A stretch of 64,000 nucleotides of DNA from Metabacillus litoralis (GTDB taxonomy: Bacteria; Bacillota; Bacilli; Bacillales; Bacillaceae), in contig NZ_CP033043.1 in NCBI RefSeq assembly GCF_003667825.1, positions 3,598,001-3,662,000 of the forward strand, read 5' to 3'. Position 1 is the stretch's first letter; the number at the start of each line of letters is the position of its first letter. The notes below the pieces were generated by a model that was given only the letters and a program-made list of their open reading frames with translations, made no database searches and was not told the DNA's origin. Both the position numbers and the translations under genes were made by a program. Of the stretch, positions 33,967-43,207 are shown in pieces.

Positions 33967-34944
33967 TTACTGTTCCTCATCCGAATCACTCGTCACCACC
34001 GACGAACCGCCATTCAAAAACGCATCCAACGCCGCTTTATTCTCTTCCATATCAATTTCCAATACAGAACCTGCGTGAGAATAACTTTTACTTGTATACG
34101 AGCCTTCAACCGGAATTGTCATTGTCTCAATGTCCTCAGGTGTGTTTAAAACAAAGTCTTTTAAAATCCCAATTACTTCAGCACCATCAACATTTGTTTC
34201 AATATATGGCTGTACCGTTCCAATTAATTTAGGAAGCTTCGTAACACCATTTACACTAATTAATTCGTCTTTTAAAGCATTAATTACTTTCTGTTGACGT
34301 TCAACTCGTCCAAAGTCACCTTTCGCATCCGCGCGGTATCGTGCATAACCAAGCAGCTCTGCTCCATCAAGCATTTGCACACCAGGCTCTAAGCTGACAC
34401 CGATGTTTTTGGACATGCTTTGTTCAACGTCCATCTCGATTCCTTCTGGTGCAAGTGTATCGACAACCTGCTGGAAGCCTTTGAAGTCAACAAGTGCATA
34501 ATAATGAAGATCGATTCCAAAGTTTTCTTGAATTGTTTTCCTTAATAATTCAGGGCCACCTAAGAAGTAAGCTGTGTTTACTTTATAGTTTTTGTAATCC
34601 GGTATTTCAACATACGTATCACGCATGATCGATACAAGCTTGGCTGTTCCTTCTTTTGTATCATATTGAGCAATCATGATTGTATCAGTACGCGACTTTT
34701 CTTCCCCTCGAGAATCAATCCCGAGTAACAGAACATTGATTTTTCCTAACTTATCGACTGCTGCTCCGTCAAAGTCAGTAGCAGCATTTTTATCAAAGCC
34801 CTCACCTGCTGCCTGCAGGCCAGTGTAATATTGATAAAAAATATAACCAGCAAAACCAAGTATAAGAACTAGAAGGAAGAAAAACCCTCTAACAAATTTC
34901 TTTTTCTTTTTTTTCTTTCTATGACGATCTTGTCTTTTATTCAT
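33967..34944 (-). CDS. LytR-CpsA-Psr (LCP) family wall-polymer ligase
   Basis: 325 residues: a very basic cytoplasmic N-terminus, one membrane segment (about 20-41) and an LCP domain (about 75-225) with LLLGIDSR, the Arg-Asp in SIMRDTYVEIPDY, RADAKGDFGRVERQQ and a hydrophobic core. LCP proteins move lipid-linked polymers such as teichoic acids and secondary wall polymers onto peptidoglycan. Here the gene stands among proteins predicted to bind such a polymer, so it may attach their receptor. AAAGAGGAT precedes the ATG. Confidence 0.93.
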   Translation of the reverse strand: MNKRQDRHRKKKKKKKFVRGFFFLLVLILGFAGYIFYQYYTGLQAAGEGFDKNAATDFDGAAVDKLGKINVLLLGIDSRGEEKSRTDTIMIAQYDTKEGTAKLVSIMRDTYVEIPDYKNYKVNTAYFLGGPELLRKTIQENFGIDLHYYALVDFKGFQQVVDTLAPEGIEMDVEQSMSKNIGVSLEPGVQMLDGAELLGYARYRADAKGDFGRVERQQKVINALKDELISVNGVTKLPKLIGTVQPYIETNVDGAEVIGILKDFVLNTPEDIETMTIPVEGSYTSKSYSHAGSVLEIDMEENKAALDAFLNGGSSVVTSDSDEEQ

Positions 34945-35151
34945 CGTTTATCCTCTTTCGTAATAGATAGTAGATTACTAATAAGTAATTGTATCATTTT
35001 TTTCTTATTTTGAAAGTTAAATTTAAGGCACATTTGGGAATTTTAAACAAATATTACCCTTGTATTCTATTTGGTTTGTCTATAGACTTAAATTTAATGA
35101 TTTTATCGTAGATTTATATAGTAGAAGAAAACGGTATTGGAGGGTATTTTT

Positions 35152-36561
35152 TTGAAGAAGCAGCTATTATTTTTCCTGGCACTTGTGGTTTGTTTTGCGA
35201 TCATTCCACAACATTCAAATGCAGCCAGTCAACTGAATGGCTTTGATTCTATGAAACAAATTAGTGATGGAAACCAGATCATCCTTGTGAATAACAATGG
35301 TGGTATCGGTGCTGTTGTCACAACATATGAAAAAATAAACGGCGAGTGGAGAAAAGCTCTTCCAACTATGTCGGCCGTCGTTGGTAAAAGCGGTATTTCG
35401 ACTAAGCAAAAAGAAGGTGACGGAATTACACCAACTGGAGTGTACTCTCTTGGCACCGCTTTTGGCTGGGGTGAAAAGCCAAATGGTGTGAAGCTCCCAT
35501 TCCGATCTACCACAGCAAATGATTATTGGATTGATGACCCAGCTTCACCTGATTACAACAAATGGGTCACTTATAACGGAAACCCTACTACACGTTGGAA
35601 TTCCTATGAAATTTTAAAGCAGCCTCTTTACAAATATGCAGTAGCGATTAACTACAATACGAACCCGATAGTGAAAGGAAAAGGAAGTGCAATTTTCTTA
35701 CATGTTTGGAGAAACTCAACAAGTCCAACAGCAGGTTGTGTTGCTCTTGCAGAAGAAAATGTTAAGAAGCTTTTAACATGGATTGATCCTGAGAAAAAGC
35801 CGATAGTTGTGATTGGAAAGACAAGTCAAATTAACAGTCTTTTAAATGATCATGCTGAAAAAGCAGCAAGTCAAGCTGTAGCAGATGCTCAAATAAATTC
35901 CAACAAGCTAAGAGGGAAATACGTTGCATCTTCTATAGAAGAAGTAACACTTTCTCCACAATTTAGTTCAAATTATTCAGCTGCGAAAACAGCTATTTTA
36001 AACGCACAAGCAAAAATCAACCTCCTTCAAAGTGTGAAAAAACATGAGCTACAACAAGGGCTAGATGCCGTTAAACCCTATCAAATAAGATCAGCTCAAT
36101 TTATTGATGCTATTAATTATGGAAAAAATGAAGTAGAACCTACGAGAAACAACGTTTATGAGTTTGTACAAAATGATGCATTTTCTCCTGAACTAGTTAC
36201 ATCGTATCATCTATTATCAGCTGAAATTAGAAAGGAAGAGCTCATAATAGGGAAGGTTTATGGAAGTGAAACACGCAAATACATGGCTGAGGCACTTGTA
36301 AAGCAAGCAAAAATTGTTCGAGAAACGGTTATTTATGAAGTTTCCATCTATGAGTTATTGAACAAAATCAATCACCTCATCTCTCAAAGCGATCAAACAA
36401 CTGCTTTAAGGGAACTAGAAAAACTCGATCGGTTAAAAAATCGTGCAGTTGAAATTAAGGAAGCAGGAAATAAGCTTTACCCCGGAAAATACCCAGATCT
36501 GCCAGGTATGAAGTTTTTCTTAGAAACTTATGAAGCAGAAACGAGAAGCAAATTAAATTAG
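35152..36561 (+). CDS. Secreted L,D-transpeptidase (YkuD)-like protein with C-terminal module A
   Basis: 469 residues from the TTG at 35152, about 8 bases after GGAGGG; an in-frame TTG at 35137 lies inside that site. Signal peptide 1-26. YkuD-type domain about 45-190 with His in FLHVW and the catalytic Cys in SPTAGCVAL, the spaced H...GC arrangement of L,D-transpeptidases of the YafK/YbiS-like branch. Residues about 200-465 form the long module A (KVYGSETRKY, KQAKIVRETVIYEVS, LDRLKNRAVEIKEAGNKLYPGKYPDLP). Predicted to make or remodel 3-3 crosslinks or cleave peptidoglycan at the wall. Second L,D-transpeptidase of the window; the other at 49425 has a different domain version. Confidence 0.88.
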   Translation: MKKQLLFFLALVVCFAIIPQHSNAASQLNGFDSMKQISDGNQIILVNNNGGIGAVVTTYEKINGEWRKALPTMSAVVGKSGISTKQKEGDGITPTGVYSLGTAFGWGEKPNGVKLPFRSTTANDYWIDDPASPDYNKWVTYNGNPTTRWNSYEILKQPLYKYAVAINYNTNPIVKGKGSAIFLHVWRNSTSPTAGCVALAEENVKKLLTWIDPEKKPIVVIGKTSQINSLLNDHAEKAASQAVADAQINSNKLRGKYVASSIEEVTLSPQFSSNYSAAKTAILNAQAKINLLQSVKKHELQQGLDAVKPYQIRSAQFIDAINYGKNEVEPTRNNVYEFVQNDAFSPELVTSYHLLSAEIRKEELIIGKVYGSETRKYMAEALVKQAKIVRETVIYEVSIYELLNKINHLISQSDQTTALRELEKLDRLKNRAVEIKEAGNKLYPGKYPDLPGMKFFLETYEAETRSKLN

Positions 36562-36572
36562 TTAAAAAGGTA

Positions 36573-36598
36573 AGGGCAGCCCTCTTCTAGGCTGCCCT
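36573..36598. terminator. Terminator between convergent genes
   Basis: AGGGCAGCC (36573-36581) and GGCTGCCCT (36590-36598); the A/T-rich left flank gives a U-tail for the minus strand, and the tail on the plus strand is weaker. Confidence 0.75.
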
Positions 36599-36605
36599 AC
36601 TTTAA

Positions 36606-37604
36606 TTAATAATTATCTTTATTTTCTAAATACCAATCATAGAAAACACTTGGCGTTTTATTTTCAGAATCAGCATGAAAAACAGTGAAGGTGTAGCCAC
36701 AGGATCCTACATAATACCAATATGAATCTTCAGGGAACGAGGAAGGTACATATCCTTGGCAAGCAGAAGAAGCATCCGCATGCCAAACAGCTCCATTTTC
36801 AGTTGAAAAGTAATCAATTGCCTTCACAATGTTAGTTGCCCATTCTCTAACAGCTTCATCATTTCCCTTTGCGTTGATTTCATCTAATTTTTCTAAGGTA
36901 GTTCTTGGGAAATAGCTTAAGAAAAAGCCGAAACTGTCTTCACCGAGTTGATCCATCGTCCATCCTTTTAGCTCAAGTAAGCTACCTTTATCATTGATAT
37001 AAACATGATTCAAGTAAACTAAAAAGTCGTGAATGGTCCCTATGTCAGATGGTACGATTTCTTCACTTGTATTCGCGTTAAGCCGCTCAACAATATAGCT
37101 TTCCCACCAATGTAAAGAACGATTGATGGATGTAGGTAGGGTGTCGTATCCTCCAGCTTCTTTTATTTGCTTTGCTCTTTTTTGTAGCCTTTCAAGCTTT
37201 GCGTAATCACTTTCCGCTTCAGCTAATTGATTTAAGTCAAAGCGTTTATCAATGATATATAGCAATCTTATTTGAGAAATTTCATAAATTACACGTTCTT
37301 TTGCTATTTTAGCCGGACGAACATACGTCGTATTTAAGTAATTTCTGTTTGAAGAACCTGATACTTTTCCAATTAGTAACTCTGTATTGCGAATTTTTTT
37401 CGTAAACGAATCATATTGAGCATCCACATTATATAAATTTCCTGAGTTTATATAGCTATTAAACTTTGATAATTCCTTTTTCAATTCTTCTCCCGCACTA
37501 ACTGCACGTTGATAATTTGAGTTCGATGCAGCATATGTACCTGTGGTTGGTATCATAAGCACAAAAGCAAAGATGAGAGATAGAATAACATTGAATCTTT
37601 TCAT
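36606..37604 (-). CDS. Secreted protein, N-terminal module A plus unknown C-terminal domain
   Basis: 332 residues from the ATG at 37604 with AAAGGAG in place; a longer frame upstream lacks a ribosome site and would bury the signal peptide. Signal peptide 1-25, module A about 28-165 (LIGKVSGSSNRNYL, VRPAKIAKERVIYEISQ, LERLQKRAKQIKEAGGY). The C-terminal 150 residues (about 180-332) match nothing I recognise: acidic, aromatic-rich, with two cysteines (SACQGY and GSCGYTF) that could form a disulfide. Confidence 0.82.
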   Translation of the reverse strand: MKRFNVILSLIFAFVLMIPTTGTYAASNSNYQRAVSAGEELKKELSKFNSYINSGNLYNVDAQYDSFTKKIRNTELLIGKVSGSSNRNYLNTTYVRPAKIAKERVIYEISQIRLLYIIDKRFDLNQLAEAESDYAKLERLQKRAKQIKEAGGYDTLPTSINRSLHWWESYIVERLNANTSEEIVPSDIGTIHDFLVYLNHVYINDKGSLLELKGWTMDQLGEDSFGFFLSYFPRTTLEKLDEINAKGNDEAVREWATNIVKAIDYFSTENGAVWHADASSACQGYVPSSFPEDSYWYYVGSCGYTFTVFHADSENKTPSVFYDWYLENKDNY

Positions 37605-37704
37605 TTTGCACGCTCCTTTTATTAATCTGCTAAACCATTTTACCATTAAATAACAAAAGGGTGAGTGTAACATTTTTACCATTTTTATTCCTGATTTTAT
37701 AGAA

Positions 37705-37731
37705 CAAAAAGCCCCACAATTTATTGTGGGG
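37705..37731 (-). terminator. Terminator of the lipoprotein gene
   Basis: CCCCACAA (37712-37719) and TTGTGGGG (37724-37731); the A-run left of it is a U-tail on the minus strand, 9 bases past the stop. Confidence 0.85.
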
Positions 37732-37739
37732 ACTTAAAA

Positions 37740-38189
37740 TTAATTCACAACTGTAATAGTTTTCAAGACATTTAGACCATTTTCATCAACATAATATTCT
37801 AGTGTTACATTACTACCTTCTTTAATTGAATCAAAGTCAACATCAGCTTCTAGCGTTTGGAAAATCATCGGTCCGTGATCCGCATGATCAACTTCTATGC
37901 TGTGTGTATCAACTTGTCCAATGTAGACACCTTCTAGGCTTTCAGTGCTCACTTGTTCAGAATCTATTGCAGGTTCTTCCGTTGTTTCTTCCCCTTCAGC
38001 CTCTTCCGTTACTTCACCTGTTTCTTCTTGAGGTTCTTCTGTTTCTGTTACTTCTTCAGTTGCTTCGGTTGTTTCGTTTTCTTCTATTGTATTTTCTTCA
38101 GTTGATCCATTCGCGCTTTGTTTTACATCCGTACCACATCCCGCAAGGAAAATGGAGGTTAATAGAAATAAAACAGCTAACATTCTCAT
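37740..38189 (-). CDS. Small lipoprotein with acidic linker
   Basis: 149 residues from the ATG at 38189 (GAGGTG 6 bases upstream; an in-frame GTG at 38198 is inside that site). Lipobox FLAGC with Cys at about residue 18. A Glu/Thr-rich low-complexity linker (about 30-85) holds a compact C-terminal domain (about 90-149: GVYIGQVDTHSIEV, GSNVTLEYYVDENG) that may be a small beta barrel. No family recognised. It has neither anchor module, being held by lipid. Confidence 0.8.
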   Translation of the reverse strand: MRMLAVLFLLTSIFLAGCGTDVKQSANGSTEENTIEENETTEATEEVTETEEPQEETGEVTEEAEGEETTEEPAIDSEQVSTESLEGVYIGQVDTHSIEVDHADHGPMIFQTLEADVDFDSIKEGSNVTLEYYVDENGLNVLKTITVVN

Positions 38190-38323
38190 TATGATCACCT
38201 CATTATACTTATTAAGAATATGATATCAACAATGTCGAAATTGGTCAAAATTAATAAAGTACTAAAAATCATTCAAAAGCAGTTGATAAATAAACGTTTG
38301 ATTAAGATGTTAATCGTAAAAAA

Positions 38324-38348
38324 CCCTCTATGAATCTCTCATAGAGGG
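38324..38348 (-). terminator. Terminator of the large subtilase gene
   Basis: CCCTCTATGA (38324-38333) and TCATAGAGGG (38339-38348), loop ATCTC, followed on the minus strand by a run of Ts. Confidence 0.9.
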
Positions 38349-38358
38349 CCTAAGAACC

Positions 38359-41300
38359 TTATTGAAGTGTTAACTTATATGGTGAAATGCTAGCATTACC
38401 ATTTTTATCTTCTACTTTAAAGAAGTAAGTACCTTTTTTTAGGTTCACATAAAACTCTTCAGAATCTCCTTTTCCATAAAGATCCTTTTTAAGAATTTGC
38501 TTTCCGTTTGCTTCATAAAGACTTATTACACCATCTATATCCGTTGGTACATCTAGTGATACTTTATATTTCTGTTTTGCGTTTGGAATTACAAGCTTAT
38601 AGTAATCAACATCACCTTTACCAGTTGATGGATTTAAGTAGCCTGTACCCGTTAATTTCCCACTTTTGTCTTTGCTTAGTGAAATTGGTTTTGATGGAAC
38701 ATTATTTTTAATGACAGACCCTTTGTCTTCATCCACTTTATTCCCTGAAGCGAATGTAAACTTGTAATCTTTGAATGATGCTGTTCCATAGTAATCAAAC
38801 AAGACAACAAAATAACCTTTTCCTTTTGATGCATGGAATGATCCACGTTCTTCATCGCCAGTGAAACCGAAGTCTGTAATTGTTAATTTCCCTTCTTCTT
38901 CAACGTCTAATTCTCCATCTCCATCTGTGTCCTCAATGACAAACACAACTGGATCTAATTCTCTTTGAATTTGTTTAGGATATTTACTATTTGTCTTACT
39001 TTCCACTGGTTGTACTTGATATCCGTAAATACCATTTGAATCCGGTGTGAAGTAGAACATGTCCATATCTTGCTCTGTTGAGAAGTTACCAGTGATCGTT
39101 CCTGGCTTTAACTCTGTAGCTTCTGCATAAACATCGTTTGATTCTTGCTTATCAACTGGAGATTCAGCAACAAACTTGGCAGAGAACGTGTACTCGTTAG
39201 AGTTTGGACGATAATTCGGATCTGCTAACTTAATATAGTATGTTTGATCAGCTTTTAATCCTACATACGTTTTCTCATTCATTGATACTCCAACCATATC
39301 AAAGTATAGATTAGACGCTAGCATAATAAAGCTACCTGTTTCAGGATCTTGCTGATAAATTTCAATTCCAGCTTCTGCTCCATTGCCATCATAAGAAACT
39401 TCATATAATCCTGTTTTGTCTAGCTCAACAGAATACCAGTCTTCATCACCGCTATATTGGAAATAGCCTGTTTTTTCTTCATTCAATGTGTATGGCATTG
39501 CTATCTCAGGGACAAGTGAATAATAATCTTCTTGACCTCCCATTAGTAATGCCAATAAATCTTCTAAAATACCATTTCGGATACTATCTTTTGTTCTATA
39601 TGCTTGTTCCACGTATTCCTCTGTTACTTCCTCTGAATAGTCATATGAAGCTTCAGGGAACTGATCTTCGTCAGCTGGTAATACAACTTTATCAGCTGTT
39701 ACTTGATAAGGAATGTTTGAGGAAAACCCTCTTGTTAAATCTAGTTCTTGACCATAATATCCCCACATTAACAATTCAGATAATGGGTTATTTGTTACTT
39801 CAAGAATATAAGTAGCTCCAGGCATACCAGTAAATGTGAATGATTCACCTTGTCCATATCCTTTGTTATTAACAACATCGTAAAGCATCTTTTCTTCGAT
39901 TACTTCCCCGTCCATCTCAAATTTCTCAACCATATAAAGATTTAGGGTAACGTCAATTCCAGGAACACCTGTTGAACTAAATTTGTATGTTTCTGAACTC
40001 TCACTGTTTTCAGGAACAGAGAACGTGAAAAAGTCACTATCACCGATCGCTAATGGATCAACAGGAACTTCTTCTTCAGCTGGTGTTTCTTCTTCTGAAA
40101 CGGGTGGTGTTGCTTCAGTGAAATATAGGTTACCTGATTTGTATGGGAACTTTGTAATAGAAGCCATATTTTCTTCAGACAATCCATCTTCTTGTAACTC
40201 AGCTACTTTTTCAACCGTTAATGTGTATGTTTGTTTTGCTGATTCACTATATTTTTTCAATGCATCTTTAACGCCAATAACAACTGTTCCTGCTTCAGGA
40301 GCTTTGTATAAAGAAGCCTCTGTTGCACCAACTGTTACATCGTTTACTGTTAGCTTTTCAGCTGCTGCTTCTGTTTCTCCTTCTGGGAAGAAATAAAGCT
40401 CATATTCATAGTCATTCGTCTTTTTATAAGGATCTAAGCTTACTTGTACATATTCACCCTCATTTACAGACAATTGATAGTAATCTGTTTGATAAAGCTT
40501 CGTAATAGCTCCTTTTTGAACAGATTTTCCTTCACCATCAAGTGTTTTTGCTTTTTCTACTAATTGATCTTCAGATACTTTTTCTACCGCTGGTATTTTT
40601 GAAGTATCATATTTTAAAGCATTGATAGGATTGATTAAACCAAATCCATAAGTAGTATCATACCCTCTGCTACCTAAATCTGTTGCAGTCGTATTTAGGA
40701 TGTACTGAACTTGCTGTGGTGTTAATTTAGGATTTTTTGATAATAGTAATGAAACGGTTCCAGCTACAACAGGTGAAGCCATTGAAGTTCCATCAAGCTT
40801 CATAAAAGTAGAACCGCGTTCCGCATCATAAGCTGAGCTGTAGATGTCTTGACCTGGTGCAACAACATCAACGGAAGAACCATAAGTAGAGAATTCTGCT
40901 AGCTGATTTTCTTCATTAGTTGCCCCTACGCTAATAACACCATTGAATGACGCTGGATATTCTAGCATTTCAGATCCACTATTACCAGCTGCTGCAACAA
41001 CAGTAATATTCGCTTCAATTGCTTTATCAATGGCTTCTTTAATAATTGGAGAAGGAACGCTTGATCCAAGACTTAGGTTAATCACCTGTACTTTTTGTTT
41101 AACCGCCTCTAAAATACCTTCTGCAACAGAATAATCACTTGCAAACATAGAGCGATTAAATACATCAATTGATACAATTTGAACATTTGGGTTAACTCCA
41201 TAGCCACCCACTTCATTGTTCTTCTCAGCAGCAATAATTCCAGCTACATGTGTACCATGTAAATCTGTTGCACCCTTTTTCATAGGATCCATTACATTAT

Positions 41301-41871
41301 AGTTGTAAACGATCTTATTCTTTAATTCAGGGTGATTCGCATCAACACCCGTATCAACTACGGCCACTTTTACTTTGTTTTTACCTGCTAATTTTGTCGC
41401 ATCATCAATTTTAAGATTATCTAAATGATACATCTCAGATCTCTTTTGGTCCGGTAAACCAAGCTTAGAGATTTTAGCACTCTTAGAAACCGATTGAACA
41501 TCAGCACGTTTCATATAATCTGCTGCAATTTTATCAAGATTCTTCTTATTCGTTACACGAACAACGTCATATTGAAGACTGCTTACTTTCTTCACTAATG
41601 TTGTACCCATTTTTTTATGAGTATTAGAAGAAATCCCTTTTTTGTATTTAACAACTAAAAGGTCATCAAAGTACACTTCATCCTCACCTTTAGATGTTGG
41701 AAGAGATTGTACACTTGAATTCTTAAATCCAAGCTTACTTAATGCTTCGTTATAACTCTTTTGAGCTTGCTCTGGCTGACTCGTCGCATAGCTTACCTGA
41801 CTTTGTCCCACAGAGGAAAAAGTCAAAGCTAAAGCAAATGCCATAACGCCTGCTTTCTTAAAACTTTTCAT
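38359..41871 (-). CDS. Large secreted subtilisin-like protease (S8) with PPC-type domains
   Basis: 1170 residues from the ATG at 41871; a GTG at 41883 is in frame and the ribosome site (GGTAGG) is weak, so the start is uncertain. Signal peptide about 1-30, inhibitor-like propeptide to about 145, S8 domain with Asp in VAVVDTGVD, His in DLHGTHVAGI and Ser in DGTSMASPV. The C-terminal 700 residues contain several bacterial pre-peptidase C-terminal beta domains (DYYQLSVNEGEYVQVSL, DWYSVELDKTGLYEVS, DMFYFTPDSNGIYGY, DYYKLVIPNAK). Neither module A nor B is present, so unlike the other subtilase it may be fully released or held another way. Confidence 0.92.
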   Translation of the reverse strand: MKSFKKAGVMAFALALTFSSVGQSQVSYATSQPEQAQKSYNEALSKLGFKNSSVQSLPTSKGEDEVYFDDLLVVKYKKGISSNTHKKMGTTLVKKVSSLQYDVVRVTNKKNLDKIAADYMKRADVQSVSKSAKISKLGLPDQKRSEMYHLDNLKIDDATKLAGKNKVKVAVVDTGVDANHPELKNKIVYNYNVMDPMKKGATDLHGTHVAGIIAAEKNNEVGGYGVNPNVQIVSIDVFNRSMFASDYSVAEGILEAVKQKVQVINLSLGSSVPSPIIKEAIDKAIEANITVVAAAGNSGSEMLEYPASFNGVISVGATNEENQLAEFSTYGSSVDVVAPGQDIYSSAYDAERGSTFMKLDGTSMASPVVAGTVSLLLSKNPKLTPQQVQYILNTTATDLGSRGYDTTYGFGLINPINALKYDTSKIPAVEKVSEDQLVEKAKTLDGEGKSVQKGAITKLYQTDYYQLSVNEGEYVQVSLDPYKKTNDYEYELYFFPEGETEAAAEKLTVNDVTVGATEASLYKAPEAGTVVIGVKDALKKYSESAKQTYTLTVEKVAELQEDGLSEENMASITKFPYKSGNLYFTEATPPVSEEETPAEEEVPVDPLAIGDSDFFTFSVPENSESSETYKFSSTGVPGIDVTLNLYMVEKFEMDGEVIEEKMLYDVVNNKGYGQGESFTFTGMPGATYILEVTNNPLSELLMWGYYGQELDLTRGFSSNIPYQVTADKVVLPADEDQFPEASYDYSEEVTEEYVEQAYRTKDSIRNGILEDLLALLMGGQEDYYSLVPEIAMPYTLNEEKTGYFQYSGDEDWYSVELDKTGLYEVSYDGNGAEAGIEIYQQDPETGSFIMLASNLYFDMVGVSMNEKTYVGLKADQTYYIKLADPNYRPNSNEYTFSAKFVAESPVDKQESNDVYAEATELKPGTITGNFSTEQDMDMFYFTPDSNGIYGYQVQPVESKTNSKYPKQIQRELDPVVFVIEDTDGDGELDVEEEGKLTITDFGFTGDEERGSFHASKGKGYFVVLFDYYGTASFKDYKFTFASGNKVDEDKGSVIKNNVPSKPISLSKDKSGKLTGTGYLNPSTGKGDVDYYKLVIPNAKQKYKVSLDVPTDIDGVISLYEANGKQILKKDLYGKGDSEEFYVNLKKGTYFFKVEDKNGNASISPYKLTLQ

Positions 41872-42531
41872 GTGCCTACCCACTTTCTTTTTTTATACGT
41901 CCACTTACTACTTTACGACACAATTCCTTTTTTTTCCTCCTTTTTAAATGAGAATTTTTTTCATTTTATTGAAATAGCACTTTGGGAGGGGTGTGAATCG
42001 TTGGTTCTACGGGTTTTATAGTACTTAAGTAGTATTTAATATTAAATTTAGGAAATTGGTGGAGCTATGTGATTGAGGTGAGGTTGATTGTGGGTGTTAC
42101 TATTGGGGTCTATTAATACATATATGAAATTAAGCCTTGAACACGGACATAAATTTTGGTTGGATTGGGTATTCTATATATGTGTGTGTTACCTTTTTGA
42201 GTGCAGAATTATTGCACTCTTTTTTTGTATTCATTGTTAACCGCTTTCTTCTAATATACTTTCCCCCCCTAAACAAAATCTAATTACTTTCACTCTTAAA
42301 TACAGATGTTTTTGTTAAATTTTGTGTATTTTTTGAAACAAATAGCAAAATTTGTAGATTTTATTAGATGTCATGATTTACTATTCATTTATAAAAAGAA
42401 GTTTTTACAAAGACACTTAACAAGAAGTATCTTCTTTGAGGGACAAGGTACCTGTCCCCTTGTCCCATTTCCATTCTCTGCAAATTAAGTTAGAATACAA
42501 ATATAGACATATTTTTAAAAGGAGCACACAA
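41872..42531. other. 660-base intergenic region with an orphan plus-strand terminator and one GGGACA palindrome
   Basis: GAGTGCA (42199-42205), 7-base loop, TGCACTC (42213-42219) and eight Ts form a clear plus-strand terminator at 42199-42227, though no plus-strand gene lies upstream. A leader attenuator for the yknW-like gene or a small RNA are possible. The palindrome GGGACAAGGTACCTGTCCC is at 42440-42458, member of a scattered family. Short frames here (for example from 42306) lack ribosome sites. Confidence 0.6.
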
Positions 42532-43194
42532 ATGAATTACCATTTGAACATAGTGAAAGGGCTATTTAGACCACAAATCAGCCTTTATCAGCTACAAAAA
42601 GCGGAAGCCATCAAGGGGGTTATCCCCAAACTGATTTTCCTATATGTTATATGCTTAGTTACTTTTGCAACTAGTACCTATTTCGGGATCGGTACTGAAA
42701 CTTATTCTGGAAATATTACCAATTATACGTTAGAAAAATATGAATCTGGCAAACTTCTATTACTTGGTGGAAAGCTTATTTCAGGCATTTTATTCCCAAC
42801 CCTTTTTATCTGGTTTGCCTCCATATTTTTTTGGATCTTTCTGGAAATTTCTTATATCAAGGTTGTCATTGTACAAACATTTGGTTTCGCCTTCCTTTTA
42901 TTAGGACAAATTTTAACAATACCCGTTTTGGTCCTACTTGATCTAAATCTGGTAAGCAATCCTTTTTCTTTCGGTGTACTAAGTCAATATGCTTTTGAAC
43001 ATGAGTATTGGAACTCTTTTTTTGGTTCCATCACATTGTTTCATTTAGTAGCATTAATGCTTCAATACTATTACTTCGCATCTCTTAGTGAAAAAAATAG
43101 ATATGTAGCTCTTACTCTTTTGATTTTGTTCTACCTAATAACTTGGCTACTAACAGGGTTAATGGCTTTCATTAAAATCCCTGTATTATTCTAA
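42532..43194 (+). CDS. Yip1-family-like membrane protein (YknW-like)
   Basis: 220 residues from the ATG at 42532 (AAAAGGAG 7 bases upstream; a longer frame from 42436 is without a site). Five hydrophobic segments and an amphipathic N-terminus (VKGLFRPQISLYQLQ), the pattern of Yip1 proteins such as YknW. The next gene codes for a YknX-like adaptor and begins 13 bases on, its ribosome site overlapping this stop. In Bacillus subtilis YknW helps assemble the YknXYZ ABC exporter that protects against the SDP toxin. No ATPase or permease gene is next to this pair. Confidence 0.65.
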   Translation: MNYHLNIVKGLFRPQISLYQLQKAEAIKGVIPKLIFLYVICLVTFATSTYFGIGTETYSGNITNYTLEKYESGKLLLLGGKLISGILFPTLFIWFASIFFWIFLEISYIKVVIVQTFGFAFLLLGQILTIPVLVLLDLNLVSNPFSFGVLSQYAFEHEYWNSFFGSITLFHLVALMLQYYYFASLSEKNRYVALTLLILFYLITWLLTGLMAFIKIPVLF

Positions 43195-43207
43195 GGAGGT
43201 GGACGAA

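Noticed and set aside
38359..41871. Module A or B in the large subtilase
   Set aside because: Read through the full C-terminal 700 residues; only PPC-type beta domains, no VIYEVS or VGGGYY motifs.
42306..42488. 60-residue plus-strand frame
   Set aside because: No ribosome site, and it runs through the GGGACA palindrome; overlaps the leader of the yknW-like gene.
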